Part shown: piece after piece, positions 1 through 6,090 of the stretch
Layout: every line of letters begins with the position of its first letter
Position numbering within the stretch: position 1 is the stretch's first letter
NCBI RefSeq assembly: GCF_013823965.1
Contig: NZ_PNNA01000095.1
Coordinates: 1 to 64,000 of the forward strand
DNA from: Flavobacterium sp.
GTDB lineage: Bacteria > Bacteroidota > Bacteroidia > Flavobacteriales > Flavobacteriaceae
Length of the DNA: 64,000 bases
Reading direction: 5' to 3'
Translations under genes and position numbers: made by a program
The notes under the pieces: generated by a model
Seen by the model: only the letters and a program-made list of their open reading frames with translations
Told to the model about the DNA's origin: nothing
Database searches by the model: none

Positions 1-88
1 TATTTTCGGATTTGCCAAATCATTCCAAGTACAAAACCATCTTTCCATTAAACCTAATGCCCAAATCCGTTGTAGTGGCTGTTAGCGG
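1..88. repeat. Distal half of attC-like site 1
   Basis: Bases 5-85 are repeated at 584-664 without indels and with about six mismatches in 81 positions. The segment ends in GTTAGCGG (81-88), exactly complementary to CCGCTAAC at 533-540. In an integron reading this is the right half of an attC site whose left half lies outside the window. Only half is visible, so the assignment depends on the complete copy at 533-666. Confidence 0.45.
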
Positions 89-540
89 TTCGGTTGTTGC
101 TTACCGATATTCCTAATTATTAATCGATTCTCAGCCTTATCTTGGCAGATTTAAAACCCAATTCTTGCCCAAATCTCGGCTAAATTTATTCCCTTTTTTC
201 GCTTCAATTTCACAATCAAAACGTTTGTTTCGTTTCACTTAGAAAACCCAAGAATTTAAGTTTTAGTTTTCCTTTTTCCACTTAAAATCTCGAATATTTA
301 CATTCCAATATTCACGTTTCTGCTTTTCAAGTTCCAATTAAAAACTCAGATTTTCAAGTTTCAATTGTCAGATTCCAATATTTAAATTTCGGTTTTCCGC
401 TTTCCAATCTTAAACATCAAAAAAATCGAATTCCGCCAATTCCGACCCAATTTTCACGCTTGCTTTTTCAGTTTCTGCATTTAAAAAGCCAAATCTTTAA
501 ATCCGGTTTTCTCCTCGTTTCTCGTCAACTGACCGCTAAC
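82..540. mobile_element. Gene-less cassette-like unit
   Basis: The unit is bounded by GTTAGCGG at 81-88 and its exact complement CCGCTAAC at 533-540. This is the relation expected between the two ends of one circularised integron cassette. It contains no credible reading frame. The interior is AT-rich and quasi-repetitive, with recurrent TTCCAAT/TTTCAAT words between about 250 and 420. Gene-less cassettes are known from chromosomal integrons. Alternatively it is ordinary repetitive spacer. Confidence 0.4.
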
Positions 541-666
541 GTTCTGGTACTACAGCGGGTTTGGGACTAAATTAAGCCCATTCTTCGGATTTGCCAAATC
601 ATCACAAATACAAGACCATCTTTCCATTAAGCCCAATGCCCAAATCCGTTGTAGTGGCTGTTAGGT
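533..666. repeat. attC-like imperfect palindrome (site 2)
   Basis: Two arms of roughly 30 bases (533-565 and 639-666) are complementary with bulges: CCGCTAAC...TACTACAGCGGGTTTGGG on the left against CCCAAATCCGTTGTAGTGG...GTTAG on the right. The right boundary reads GTTAGGT, fitting the GTTRRRY core of attC. The overall length of about 134 bases is within the known attC range. The right half is 93% identical to 1-85, so the two sites belong to one family, as in chromosomal integrons. No integron integrase is visible in the window. Confidence 0.45.
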
Positions 667-1259
667 AGCGTAACTTTATGCGTAAATTTATTACTAGTTC
701 TTTTTAAAAATTATTGTATCCACAATTTTAGGTGGCGGAGGTGGTGGAAGGAGTTTTATATGATGTTTGCCATAATTTATATCTTTTGGATAAGGAACGA
801 ATGTTAATGATTTAAGCATTTTTTTAAATTCACTCGAAATTTGATTTATAATTTTTGGCGCTTTTCTTCCATAAACAAATATAGAATCAAATTTATTTTG
901 ATTTTGAATGATTATTCTAAATGCTTGTCCGTCTTGTAAAGATGCTTCAAAATATTCATTTTGTATATTTTTAAAATCAACTTGATTAACTAATGAATCT
1001 ATTTTAAGTTTTTGTTTTCGACCATTTAGAGCAAAGAAAGATTGTTGAGTAGGATAATATTCTGTTAGAAATACTGTGTCTTCACAAGTTAGTTTTGCCG
1101 TGTAGACTTTTGATTCAGTTGCATTTGAATAAATGTATGATTTTAAAGAATCACATTCGCTAGTTTCCTTTTTATGACAAGCAGAAATGAGGAAAGAGAA
1201 TAATATTATATAACTAAATTTCTTCATTTTCGTTGGTTTTTGTGGTTATGCTACCTAAC
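660..1259. mobile_element. Cassette-like unit with lipoprotein gene
   Basis: The unit starts GTTAGGTAGCGTAAC (660-674) and ends GTTATGCTACCTAAC (1245-1259). These are reverse complements at 14 of 15 positions. Start-to-end complementarity of this kind differs from unit to unit (the neighbour uses GTTAGCGG/CCGCTAAC), as expected for independent integron cassettes. The single gene inside lies on the minus strand. The next attC-like site seems to begin at 1250 but has no partner arm, perhaps because the island was inserted just to the right. Confidence 0.4.
694..1227 (-). CDS. Putative lipoprotein of unknown function
   Basis: The 177-residue product starts with a short basic region, a hydrophobic segment and a lipobox-like LISAC, so residue 17 is the likely lipidated cysteine and the protein should be exported and membrane-anchored. 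The rest is polar, with no domain I recognise. A run of six or seven prolines precedes a basic C-terminus (about residues 160-177). The gene fills the cassette-like unit at 660-1259 and is alone on its strand there. The function is unknown. The lipoprotein call rests only on the N-terminus. Confidence 0.7.
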   Translation of the reverse strand: MKKFSYIILFSFLISACHKKETSECDSLKSYIYSNATESKVYTAKLTCEDTVFLTEYYPTQQSFFALNGRKQKLKIDSLVNQVDFKNIQNEYFEASLQDGQAFRIIIQNQNKFDSIFVYGRKAPKIINQISSEFKKMLKSLTFVPYPKDINYGKHHIKLLPPPPPPKIVDTIIFKKN

Positions 1260-1287
1260 TTGTATATATCTTCTTAACGCCTGTAAG

Positions 1288-1351
1288 GTATTGTATTTAT
1301 TGGTACTCCTTAATTTTTAAAACCCTCTAGTACAACATAAGTACAACAAAT
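1288..1351. other. Putative left end of the island (att-like)
   Basis: GTATTGTA at 1288-1295 is followed 42 bases later by GTACAACA-TAA-GTACAACAAA (1330-1350). The same order occurs upstream of the integrase gene: GTATTGTA at 46584, then GTACAACA-TTGG-GTACAACAAA from 46630. Both copies have the same orientation. They could be recombinase binding or core sites at attL and attR, which would make the island about 45 kb. The match is short, so chance or a shared regulatory motif is possible. Confidence 0.35.
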
Positions 1352-1842
1352 CAGAATACTTTTACTTGACTATAGATCCCAATATTATCAAGCTGTGCTT
1401 GGCGGTTCATCGTTTGATATTCTGCTAACTTGCCACAATAATACTGCTGGGTTGCTTTAGCATACCCATTTTGTAAAAGTAACTCATTTAGACATAATCC
1501 GCTAGGCAAAATTACATATCCCAATTGCCTGTTCCAGTAGTCGTAATAGTTCTCTTGTTCCGTGATGATGGTTATAGCCGTTTTAGGCGGTGCAACCGAC
1601 AAAACGAAGTGCAAGGATTGCAAACCAAATTGGAGCAATAATTGGGCAGGTAAACTGCTTTTCTCTTCGTCCTCTTTCATCTTCCTATTTATCTTCACTT
1701 CTGGTGCATCCAAGCCATAAAGACGAATTTCTTTTTGCAAACCAGTGAAACGATGGCAAATGATGATGCTATCGCCGTCAAGGACTTCTTCAATTTGCCA
1801 GTGGGTTTCCACTGTGTAGGGTGCTTTTGCGTTGTATTGCAT
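1351..1842 (-). CDS. Staphylococcal-nuclease-like (TNase) protein
   Basis: The product is a member of the SNase/thermonuclease family, which cleaves DNA or RNA phosphodiester bonds with Ca2+. Visible motifs include VLDGDSI near the N-terminus and RLYGLDAPE, which holds the equivalents of Arg35 and Glu43 of staphylococcal nuclease. A later NRQLGYV supplies the third catalytic position (Arg87 equivalent). No signal peptide is evident, so it may be cytoplasmic. I prefer the ATG at 1842 (about 163 residues) over one at 1875, because a promoter-like -7 box covers 1873-1880. It is the first island gene inside the putative left end, divergent from the gene at 1940. SNase-like genes are common on mobile elements. 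The in vivo role is unknown. Confidence 0.75.
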   Translation of the reverse strand: MQYNAKAPYTVETHWQIEEVLDGDSIIICHRFTGLQKEIRLYGLDAPEVKINRKMKEDEEKSSLPAQLLLQFGLQSLHFVLSVAPPKTAITIITEQENYYDYWNRQLGYVILPSGLCLNELLLQNGYAKATQQYYCGKLAEYQTMNRQAQLDNIGIYSQVKVF

Positions 1843-1872
1843 TGATTTACAGTTGTTTAAGTTATTGATAAT

Positions 1873-1904
1873 CAAAGATAATCATTGAACTTTGTTACTG
1901 CAAT
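1873..1904 (-). promoter_or_regulatory. Bacteroidota-type promoter for the SNase-like gene
   Basis: Read on the minus strand, TATCTTTG (1880-1873) fits the -7 consensus TAnnTTTG. An ATTG lies 20 bases upstream (1904-1901) in place of the -33 TTTG. Transcription would start near 1866, which favours the ATG at 1842. Confidence 0.4.
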
Positions 1905-1939
1905 TGCAAGCAAATATTAACTTTAAAAATTTAGAAAAA

Positions 1940-2743
1940 ATGGCAAGACAAAAAGGTGTTATTAAGTATGTTGGAACTCTTGGAGATATCCGACACTTCA
2001 AAATTAAAGGACAAGAAGGCTATTTCGCTGGAATGGTTGGCGGTCCAAGTGGTGAACAGGTAAACACTGCACCAGAGTTCGAGAGAACTCGTGAGAATAT
2101 GAATGAATTTGGTGCTTGCGCCAAAGCTGGAAAATCGGTACGAACTGGTTTATCTCAAGTGATGAAACAAATGGCCGACAGCCAAGTAACAGGAAGATTA
2201 ACTTCGATAATGAAGAAAATCAACTTGGAAGACCAAACTGAAGCTAGGGGTTACAGAAAAATTGAAATTAGTACCCAACGTAATTACTTGAAAGGTTTCG
2301 AGTTTAACAAAAACGTTTCTTTCAATGGCATTTTCAATGCACCCTATTCAATTGCTCACACAAATGACAGAGAAAGTTGTGATTTTGTAGTTGCTGATTT
2401 TAATCCAGCGAATTTGGTTAATGCTCCATCTGGTGCAACTCATTTCCGTTTGATTACAGCTCTTTCCGTAGTGAGTGATTTTGAGTACAACGCTACCACA
2501 AACAGCTATGATCCAATGGATGCAGCTTTGAATGAAGTAAACGACATTCAATACAGCGACTTTTTGGACTTGTACGTTCCAGTTCCTGCTACAACTGTAA
2601 CTGCAACTTTACCTAATGGAGTACTTCCAACGGTAAATACCACAGTTTTACAGTGTATCGGAATTGAGTTCTACCAACAAGTGGGTGCAAACTTCTACTT
2701 GTTCTCCAGTGGTAACTGCTTGAAAGTCGAGGACGCTTTTTAG
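1940..2743 (+). CDS. Conserved hypothetical protein, mobile-element associated
   Basis: The product has about 267 residues from the ATG at 1940 (starts MARQKGVIKYVG). An upstream in-frame ATG at 1892 would add an uncharacteristic leader, and the A-rich TTTAGAAAAA before 1940 suits Bacteroidota initiation. The N-terminal half is basic and rich in G, Q and R; the C-terminal half is rich in beta-type residues with a short TTVTATLPNG stretch. No signal peptide is present. I recall similar proteins from Flavobacteriaceae next to DUF5675 genes and phage-like genes, but know no function. The gene leads a co-directional group (1940-3772) of small genes resembling a lysis or virion-associated module. 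Confidence 0.65.
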   Translation: MARQKGVIKYVGTLGDIRHFKIKGQEGYFAGMVGGPSGEQVNTAPEFERTRENMNEFGACAKAGKSVRTGLSQVMKQMADSQVTGRLTSIMKKINLEDQTEARGYRKIEISTQRNYLKGFEFNKNVSFNGIFNAPYSIAHTNDRESCDFVVADFNPANLVNAPSGATHFRLITALSVVSDFEYNATTNSYDPMDAALNEVNDIQYSDFLDLYVPVPATTVTATLPNGVLPTVNTTVLQCIGIEFYQQVGANFYLFSSGNCLKVEDAF

Positions 2744-2758
2744 AAATAAAACTGAAGA

Positions 2759-2785
2759 ATCCCTCACTTAAAACGAGGGATTTTT
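2759..2785 (+). terminator. Rho-independent terminator
   Basis: ATCCCTC (2759-2765) pairs with GAGGGAT (2775-2781) across a 9-base loop and is followed by a T run. It lies 16 bases after the stop at 2743 and could end or attenuate transcription before the DUF5675 gene. Confidence 0.7.
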
Positions 2786-2811
2786 CATTTAAACTCAAAT
2801 CTATCACAATT

Positions 2812-3264
2812 ATGGAGACTAAAATAATAAGAGTAGCCCAGGGCAAAGAAAGCACTTTGAGCCAGTTATATATCAACGGAATATTCCAATGTTATTTGTT
2901 GGAGGATAAAATTAGAGAAGTGAAAATCCCTTCACAAACTGCCATTCCAAAAGGTGTTTTTAATTTGAAGTTGAACACTCACGGAGCTAAAAATGTGGAT
3001 TACAAAAAAGCATTTGGAAAGCTTCACGAAGGAATGATTGAAATTACTGGTTTGCCAAATTTCAGCTTTGTTTATATCCATACCGGAAATACTATCAAAG
3101 AAACTGCCGGGTGTCCGCTTTGTGGTTTTGGTTTCCAATTCGTTGATGGCAATTTTCAAGTTACTCAAAGTGTTGCAGCTTACAAAATGATTTATCCAAA
3201 ATTAGTAGCACTGGCAAAAGTTGAAAACAATGTAATAACTATTGAAAATAATTTTCAATTCTAA
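2812..3264 (+). CDS. DUF5675 family protein
   Basis: This 150-residue protein carries the hallmark of DUF5675: a central IHTGNTIKETAGCPLCG stretch (about residues 84-100) following a FSFVYIH strand. It also has an N-terminal segment with a LEDKIREVKIP-like turn and an IPKGVF motif. The family is short, soluble and common in phages and mobile elements of Bacteroidota. Its biochemical activity is not established as far as I know; a cell-wall or lysis role has been suggested by context only. Here it is followed 12 bases later by two small membrane proteins, which agrees with a lysis-like arrangement. Confidence 0.75.
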   Translation: METKIIRVAQGKESTLSQLYINGIFQCYLLEDKIREVKIPSQTAIPKGVFNLKLNTHGAKNVDYKKAFGKLHEGMIEITGLPNFSFVYIHTGNTIKETAGCPLCGFGFQFVDGNFQVTQSVAAYKMIYPKLVALAKVENNVITIENNFQF

Positions 3265-3276
3265 AAAGGCCAAAAA

Positions 3277-3540
3277 ATGGAAAATATCAACATCATCGCC
3301 ACACTTTTTGGAACGTTAATCACCTTGTTACTCTCGATTGTGGCTTATTTTATCAAGCAATTACACACTGATTTCAAGAGTATGGAGAAAGATTTGATTG
3401 AAGTAAAAACGATGGCTTTAATCATCAAAACAGAGTTCAAAAGTGGTAACGATTTATTGAACCAGAAAGTAGAATACATCGAAAAAAGAGTACACAATTT
3501 AGAATTATCAATTTTTAAAAATCCAGATTATGAAAAATAA
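3277..3540 (+). CDS. Small single-span membrane protein with coiled coil
   Basis: The product is 87 residues long. One hydrophobic helix covers about residues 6-25 (IIATLFGTLITLLLSIVAYF). A charged heptad-like region from about residue 30 to 80 probably forms a coiled coil. The topology resembles phage holin/spanin-like or haemolysin-XhlA-type small proteins, but I see no diagnostic motif. It lies 12 bases after the DUF5675 gene, and its end overlaps the next gene by 11 bases, suggesting coupled translation. Confidence 0.6.
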   Translation: MENINIIATLFGTLITLLLSIVAYFIKQLHTDFKSMEKDLIEVKTMALIIKTEFKSGNDLLNQKVEYIEKRVHNLELSIFKNPDYEK

Positions 3541-3772
3541 CAAAATGAATTTAGTAGAAAGAACCTTGGCACCAACCCCAAAATGGTTTAAAATTCTTCG
3601 CACTGTCGGAATTGCTTTGGCAAGTGTTGGAGGAATAATCATCGCTTCGCCTATTGCTTTACCTGTTGGATTGGTTTCGGCTGCCGGTTACTTGGTTCTG
3701 GGTGGTAGTATTATTTCAGTAGTTTCTCAAACTGCTGTAAAATCGGAAGAAGAACCGAAAGCAAACCCTTAA
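3530..3772 (+). CDS. Small two-helix membrane protein, holin-like
   Basis: The product is 80 residues long (75 if the ATG at 3545 is used). Two hydrophobic segments lie at about residues 23-43 and 47-68, rich in G, A, I and V, separated by a short turn; a charged C-terminal tail follows. Size and topology fit holin-like proteins, but that is inference. The first ATG overlaps the end of the preceding gene. It is the last gene of the 1940-3772 group, and a strong terminator follows. Confidence 0.6.
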   Translation: MKNNKMNLVERTLAPTPKWFKILRTVGIALASVGGIIIASPIALPVGLVSAAGYLVLGGSIISVVSQTAVKSEEEPKANP

Positions 3773-3793
3773 AAACGGTTAATAACCACCTCG

Positions 3794-3820
3794 AAAGCTC
3801 CATTTATTGGAGCTTTTTTT
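3794..3820 (+). terminator. Rho-independent terminator
   Basis: AAAGCTCC (3794-3801) and GGAGCTTT (3809-3816) form a perfect 8-bp stem around a 7-base loop and run into a T tract, 21 bases after the last gene of the group. Confidence 0.85.
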
Positions 3821-3876
3821 GTTTTTAGCAGTCAATACAAGTAGATTGCTTTGCTTTTCTTCGATTTATTTAAGTG

Positions 3877-3893
3877 GTGCAATCATATTGCAC
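3877..3893. repeat. Short inverted repeat
   Basis: GTGCAAT and ATTGCAC flank a 3-base loop in the gap between the convergent genes ending at 3772 and 3958. It could be the minus-strand terminator of the gene at 3958-4380, although no clear T tract follows. Confidence 0.35.
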
Positions 3894-3957
3894 TTATGCG
3901 TTGGTTTGCTTGGGAATAAGGCGCAATCAATGCTAGTCTAGTTGGACCAGGATTGTT

Positions 3958-4380
3958 TTATTTCCTGCAATAGCGGTATAAAATGGCTCTGCGGATGTCA
4001 TTTATGAGCATCATATCCTCTTTGTATTGTTTTTCTTTTTTCTCCAGAAGTTTGAGAGCTGCAACATTTTTTAGATGCTGCTCGTGCTCCAACATCATCA
4101 AACTGGCTTGTGGATTGAACTCTTTTTTGAAGTCTGGAAGTCGTAAAAAGGGAATAACTGAACCTATTAAAAATTGGTGCCAGAATTTTGTTTGCCATAA
4201 ACTATATGCAACAAAAAATAGGCTTTCGCAATCTTCTTCTTTCTCAAAAATGACTACAAAACTGTTTGTGAACTGCTCTTTTTGGGGCTTCCCGCTGTTC
4301 ATCCCCTTGTTAAGTATGAATAAATGGGGTTTTGAGTAAGCAGTATCTTTTCGGTGGGTCTTGATGATAAAATTCGGCAT
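3958..4380 (-). CDS. Conserved hypothetical protein (possibly DUF6943)
   Basis: The product has 140 residues, mixed alpha/beta, no signal peptide, with KPHLFILNKGMNSGKP near the N-terminus and a lysine-rich helical C-terminal third ending in a DIRRAILYRY motif. I have seen this family on Bacteroidota mobile elements and believe it is DUF6943, but cannot confirm this. Function unknown. The gene is isolated, convergent with the lysis-like group, and its promoter would lie at the edge of the large hairpin region beginning at about 4435. Confidence 0.6.
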   Translation of the reverse strand: MPNFIIKTHRKDTAYSKPHLFILNKGMNSGKPQKEQFTNSFVVIFEKEEDCESLFFVAYSLWQTKFWHQFLIGSVIPFLRLPDFKKEFNPQASLMMLEHEQHLKNVAALKLLEKKEKQYKEDMMLINDIRRAILYRYCRK

Positions 4381-4434
4381 AGCTTCGGATTTAAGGGATG
4401 TGCCTCGCTACGCTCCGCACACATAAAATTTTTA

Positions 4435-4692
4435 AAAGAAAAAAAAAGAAAAAAAAGAAAGTCGTCCTTCAAGTGGAGGTTTCAAGAAAAGCAAGTTTTT
4501 TCAAAAAAATACTACCCGGGTTTTTAAGATGATGTTGTTCGGAAGTGGGGATTTGATTTTGTAATAAGTGTTGCAGCGAACCGTAAACGTAGGGTGGAGA
4601 TTTTATTGAAAACCGTAGGCTTGAACTTTCTTTTCTTGAAACTGGAGCTTACCTTTACTTTCTTTTTATTTATTTTTTTATTTTCCTTTTGA
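4435..4692. repeat. Large hairpin H1
   Basis: The left arm is an A-rich stretch plus GTTTCAAGAAAAGCAAG around 4479-4495. It pairs with CTTGAACTTTCTTTTCTTGAAAC at about 4620-4642, and A/G-rich 4435-4462 pairs with the T/C-rich 4657-4692. Inner segments (CTACCCGGGTTTTTAA near 4512, TTGAAAACCGTAGG near 4606) also pair. Confidence 0.5.
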
Positions 4693-4757
4693 CCGAGATG
4701 TTTCTACTGAAGACTGATTGAAAACGTTGATGAGATAGATGGGCGTCTTCGGAAAGG

Positions 4758-4934
4758 GTGTGGATTCTTAAAACAGAAAAAAGAAATATCAAAACCATTC
4801 CTATTATTTTTCTGTTTTAAGAAACCACACTCTTTCTTGGACTTGATTTTGTGGGTATTGAAAATCACTTTCTGGAGTTTTTTAATTTTATGGTATAGGT
4901 TTTAAAGTGATTTTCAATACTTACAAAAACAATG
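4758..4934. repeat. Double-hairpin unit A (H2 and H3)
   Basis: H2 arms 4758-4781 and 4807-4830 match at 23 of 24 positions and begin GTGTGG / end CCACAC. After 11 bases, H3 arms 4842-4871 and 4904-4934 pair through GGTATTGAAAATCACTTT and AAAGTGATTTTCAATAC; the outer parts read TTGATTTTGTG and ACAAAAACAATG. The layout is repeated in unit B. Confidence 0.6.
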
Positions 4935-4971
4935 AAAAAATAATACCTAGTGCGATGGGGCAGCAGCGCAG

Positions 4972-5265
4972 GCAAGTGTGTGGTTTTTTATTTGCTTACT
5001 GGGGTGTTTCTGATTGCTTTAGTGGAAAAGCTGGTGCCATTGACTTGAAAGAAAAATGATACTTCGGGCTGGTCAACTTTATATTTAGGAACGGTATGGC
5101 ATCGGCTTTTCCGCTGAAGCAATTACTGCTTATTTTCTGGCAAATAAAAAACCACACTCTTGCTGGCTTCTCTTGATTTTGTGGGTGTTGCAAATTGCTT
5201 ATTCCTGAATCGTGAATGTTTGAAATGTAGTTGATAAGCAATTTGCGACACGCACAAAAACAATG
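4972..5265. repeat. Double-hairpin unit B (H4 and H5)
   Basis: H4 arms 4972-4995 and 5140-5163 match at 23 of 24 positions. They enclose an inner stem, 5013-5031 with 5105-5123, whose two mismatches are G-U compatible in one strand sense. After 8 bases, H5 arms 5172-5201 and 5235-5265 share the flanking words of H3 (TTGATTTTGTGGGT, ACAAAAACAATG). Their central stem reads TTGCAAATTGCTTA/TAAGCAATTTGCGA instead of the H3 bases. Confidence 0.6.
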
Positions 5266-5374
5266 CAAACACTTACCGCTTTAAACATCAAGTTGCTAAA
5301 AACAGTGACCGTGAACGTTCTTGAAACTAGGTAGTTCAGTAAAAGTTCTTATGAAATGGCGAACGTTGTTAATG

Positions 5375-5451
5375 ACAGTGGCGAAGGATGGTCTTTTTTA
5401 TTGCAGGCCGGTGCGAGGAAGCAATAAAAAAGACTGTCCTGGAGCCACTGT
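5375..5451. repeat. Hairpin H6
   Basis: ACAGTGGC...TCTTTTTTATTGC (5375-5404) pairs with GCAATAAAAAAGA...GCCACTGT (5421-5451), with a few internal mismatches and a 16-base loop. Compared with H2 and H4, the poly-T/poly-A centre is conserved in position but the closing bases differ. Confidence 0.55.
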
Positions 5452-5478
5452 CTTGCGCGTTGGGTGTGGCGGCTGTTT

Positions 5479-5563
5479 TACATAAATGATATTATAGCTT
5501 CATTGCAAAAACCAAAAAAACAATATAAACGCTTTGTAATGAACTATAATACTCAATTATGTA
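5479..5563. repeat. Hairpin H7
   Basis: TACATAAATGATATTATAGC... (5479-5509) pairs with the arm at 5533-5563, ending TTATGTA, with mismatches; TTCATTGCAAA pairs with TTTGTAATGAA. The loop contains ACAAAA and ACAAT words like those in H3 and H5. Confidence 0.45.
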
Positions 5564-5577
5564 ACACAGCTTGGGGG

Positions 5578-5643
5578 AAAAAATTACTGGCGCAAGTTGC
5601 GAAGCGTACGTGTTTTTTCTAAAAACTGTGCCAGTAATTTTTT
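5578..5643. repeat. Hairpin H8
   Basis: AAAAAATTACTGGCGCA (from 5578) pairs with TGTGCCAGTAATTTTTT (to 5643) around a loop of about 32 bases. It is the last clear hairpin of the series. With its T tract it could also act as a plus-strand terminator. Confidence 0.5.
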
Positions 5644-5647
5644 TTGG

Positions 5648-6090
5648 AGCGTTGGCAAAGGAGTGGCAACTGAAATGTAAAACGTCCTTTTTAAAACAAA
5701 CAAAAAAGAATGTTCTCGTTATTATAACCGTAATTAGTGAAATGAAGCAAACAAATACTTGAGTTTAGGAATACTTGGACTAAATGAAAGTTTTGTGCAG
5801 ATGAATGAGATAATGGCTTTAGGATGATTTATTCACTTACTTTTGGATAAATATATTGTAAAAACCAAAACCCTCCTTTTGTGTCTTAACGTTCTAATAA
5901 TCCTTCATCTTTTTGTGTTTCTAAATTTTTACCACGCATCGTTTGATTGTGTCATCAATTTCTAAATCTATGAAGTTGAGTTGTTCGTTTAGGTCTAAAA
6001 GTAGCTGGTTTATTTTTGAGTTCAATTTTTGGATTTAAATTAATTGGATAGACAGGAGGCTTTACTAAATGGTTAATTTTATTGACGTTT
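5648..6090. other. AT-rich gap with a possible relic frame
   Basis: I see no intact gene here. On the minus strand a short open segment (6034 to 5921) would encode a peptide ending DLEIDDTIKRCVVKI. It looks like the C-terminus of a lost protein and is preceded by an in-frame stop. It follows directly after the nuclease gene at 6091-7335 on the same strand, so it may be the remnant of a downstream partner. Confidence 0.3.

Larger units (their letters stand above)
4435..5647. ncRNA. Gene-free region of large tandem hairpins
   Basis: This 1.2-kb region has no credible gene but contains at least eight inverted repeats in a row, several with arms of 24-31 bases. Frames that appear open here are by-products of the symmetry. 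Arms of neighbouring units share words (GTGTGG/CCACACTC, TTGATTTTGTGGGT, ACAAAAACAATG) while other stem bases change in a paired way, which suggests selection for structure. Whether it acts as RNA, as single-stranded DNA in transfer or replication, or as recombination sites cannot be told from sequence alone. The transcription direction is unknown. Confidence 0.55.

Noticed and set aside
4996..5268. Open minus-strand frame of about 90 codons in the hairpin region
   Set aside because: It is made of the two arms of inverted repeats and shows no protein-like composition or start context.
4435..5647. CRISPR array or retron/group II intron
   Set aside because: Repeats are inverted and of unequal length without regular spacers, and no cas, reverse transcriptase or maturase gene is nearby.
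5571..5762. Open plus-strand frame of about 63 codons
   Set aside because: It begins inside hairpin H8, reads T-rich DNA and has no recognisable features.
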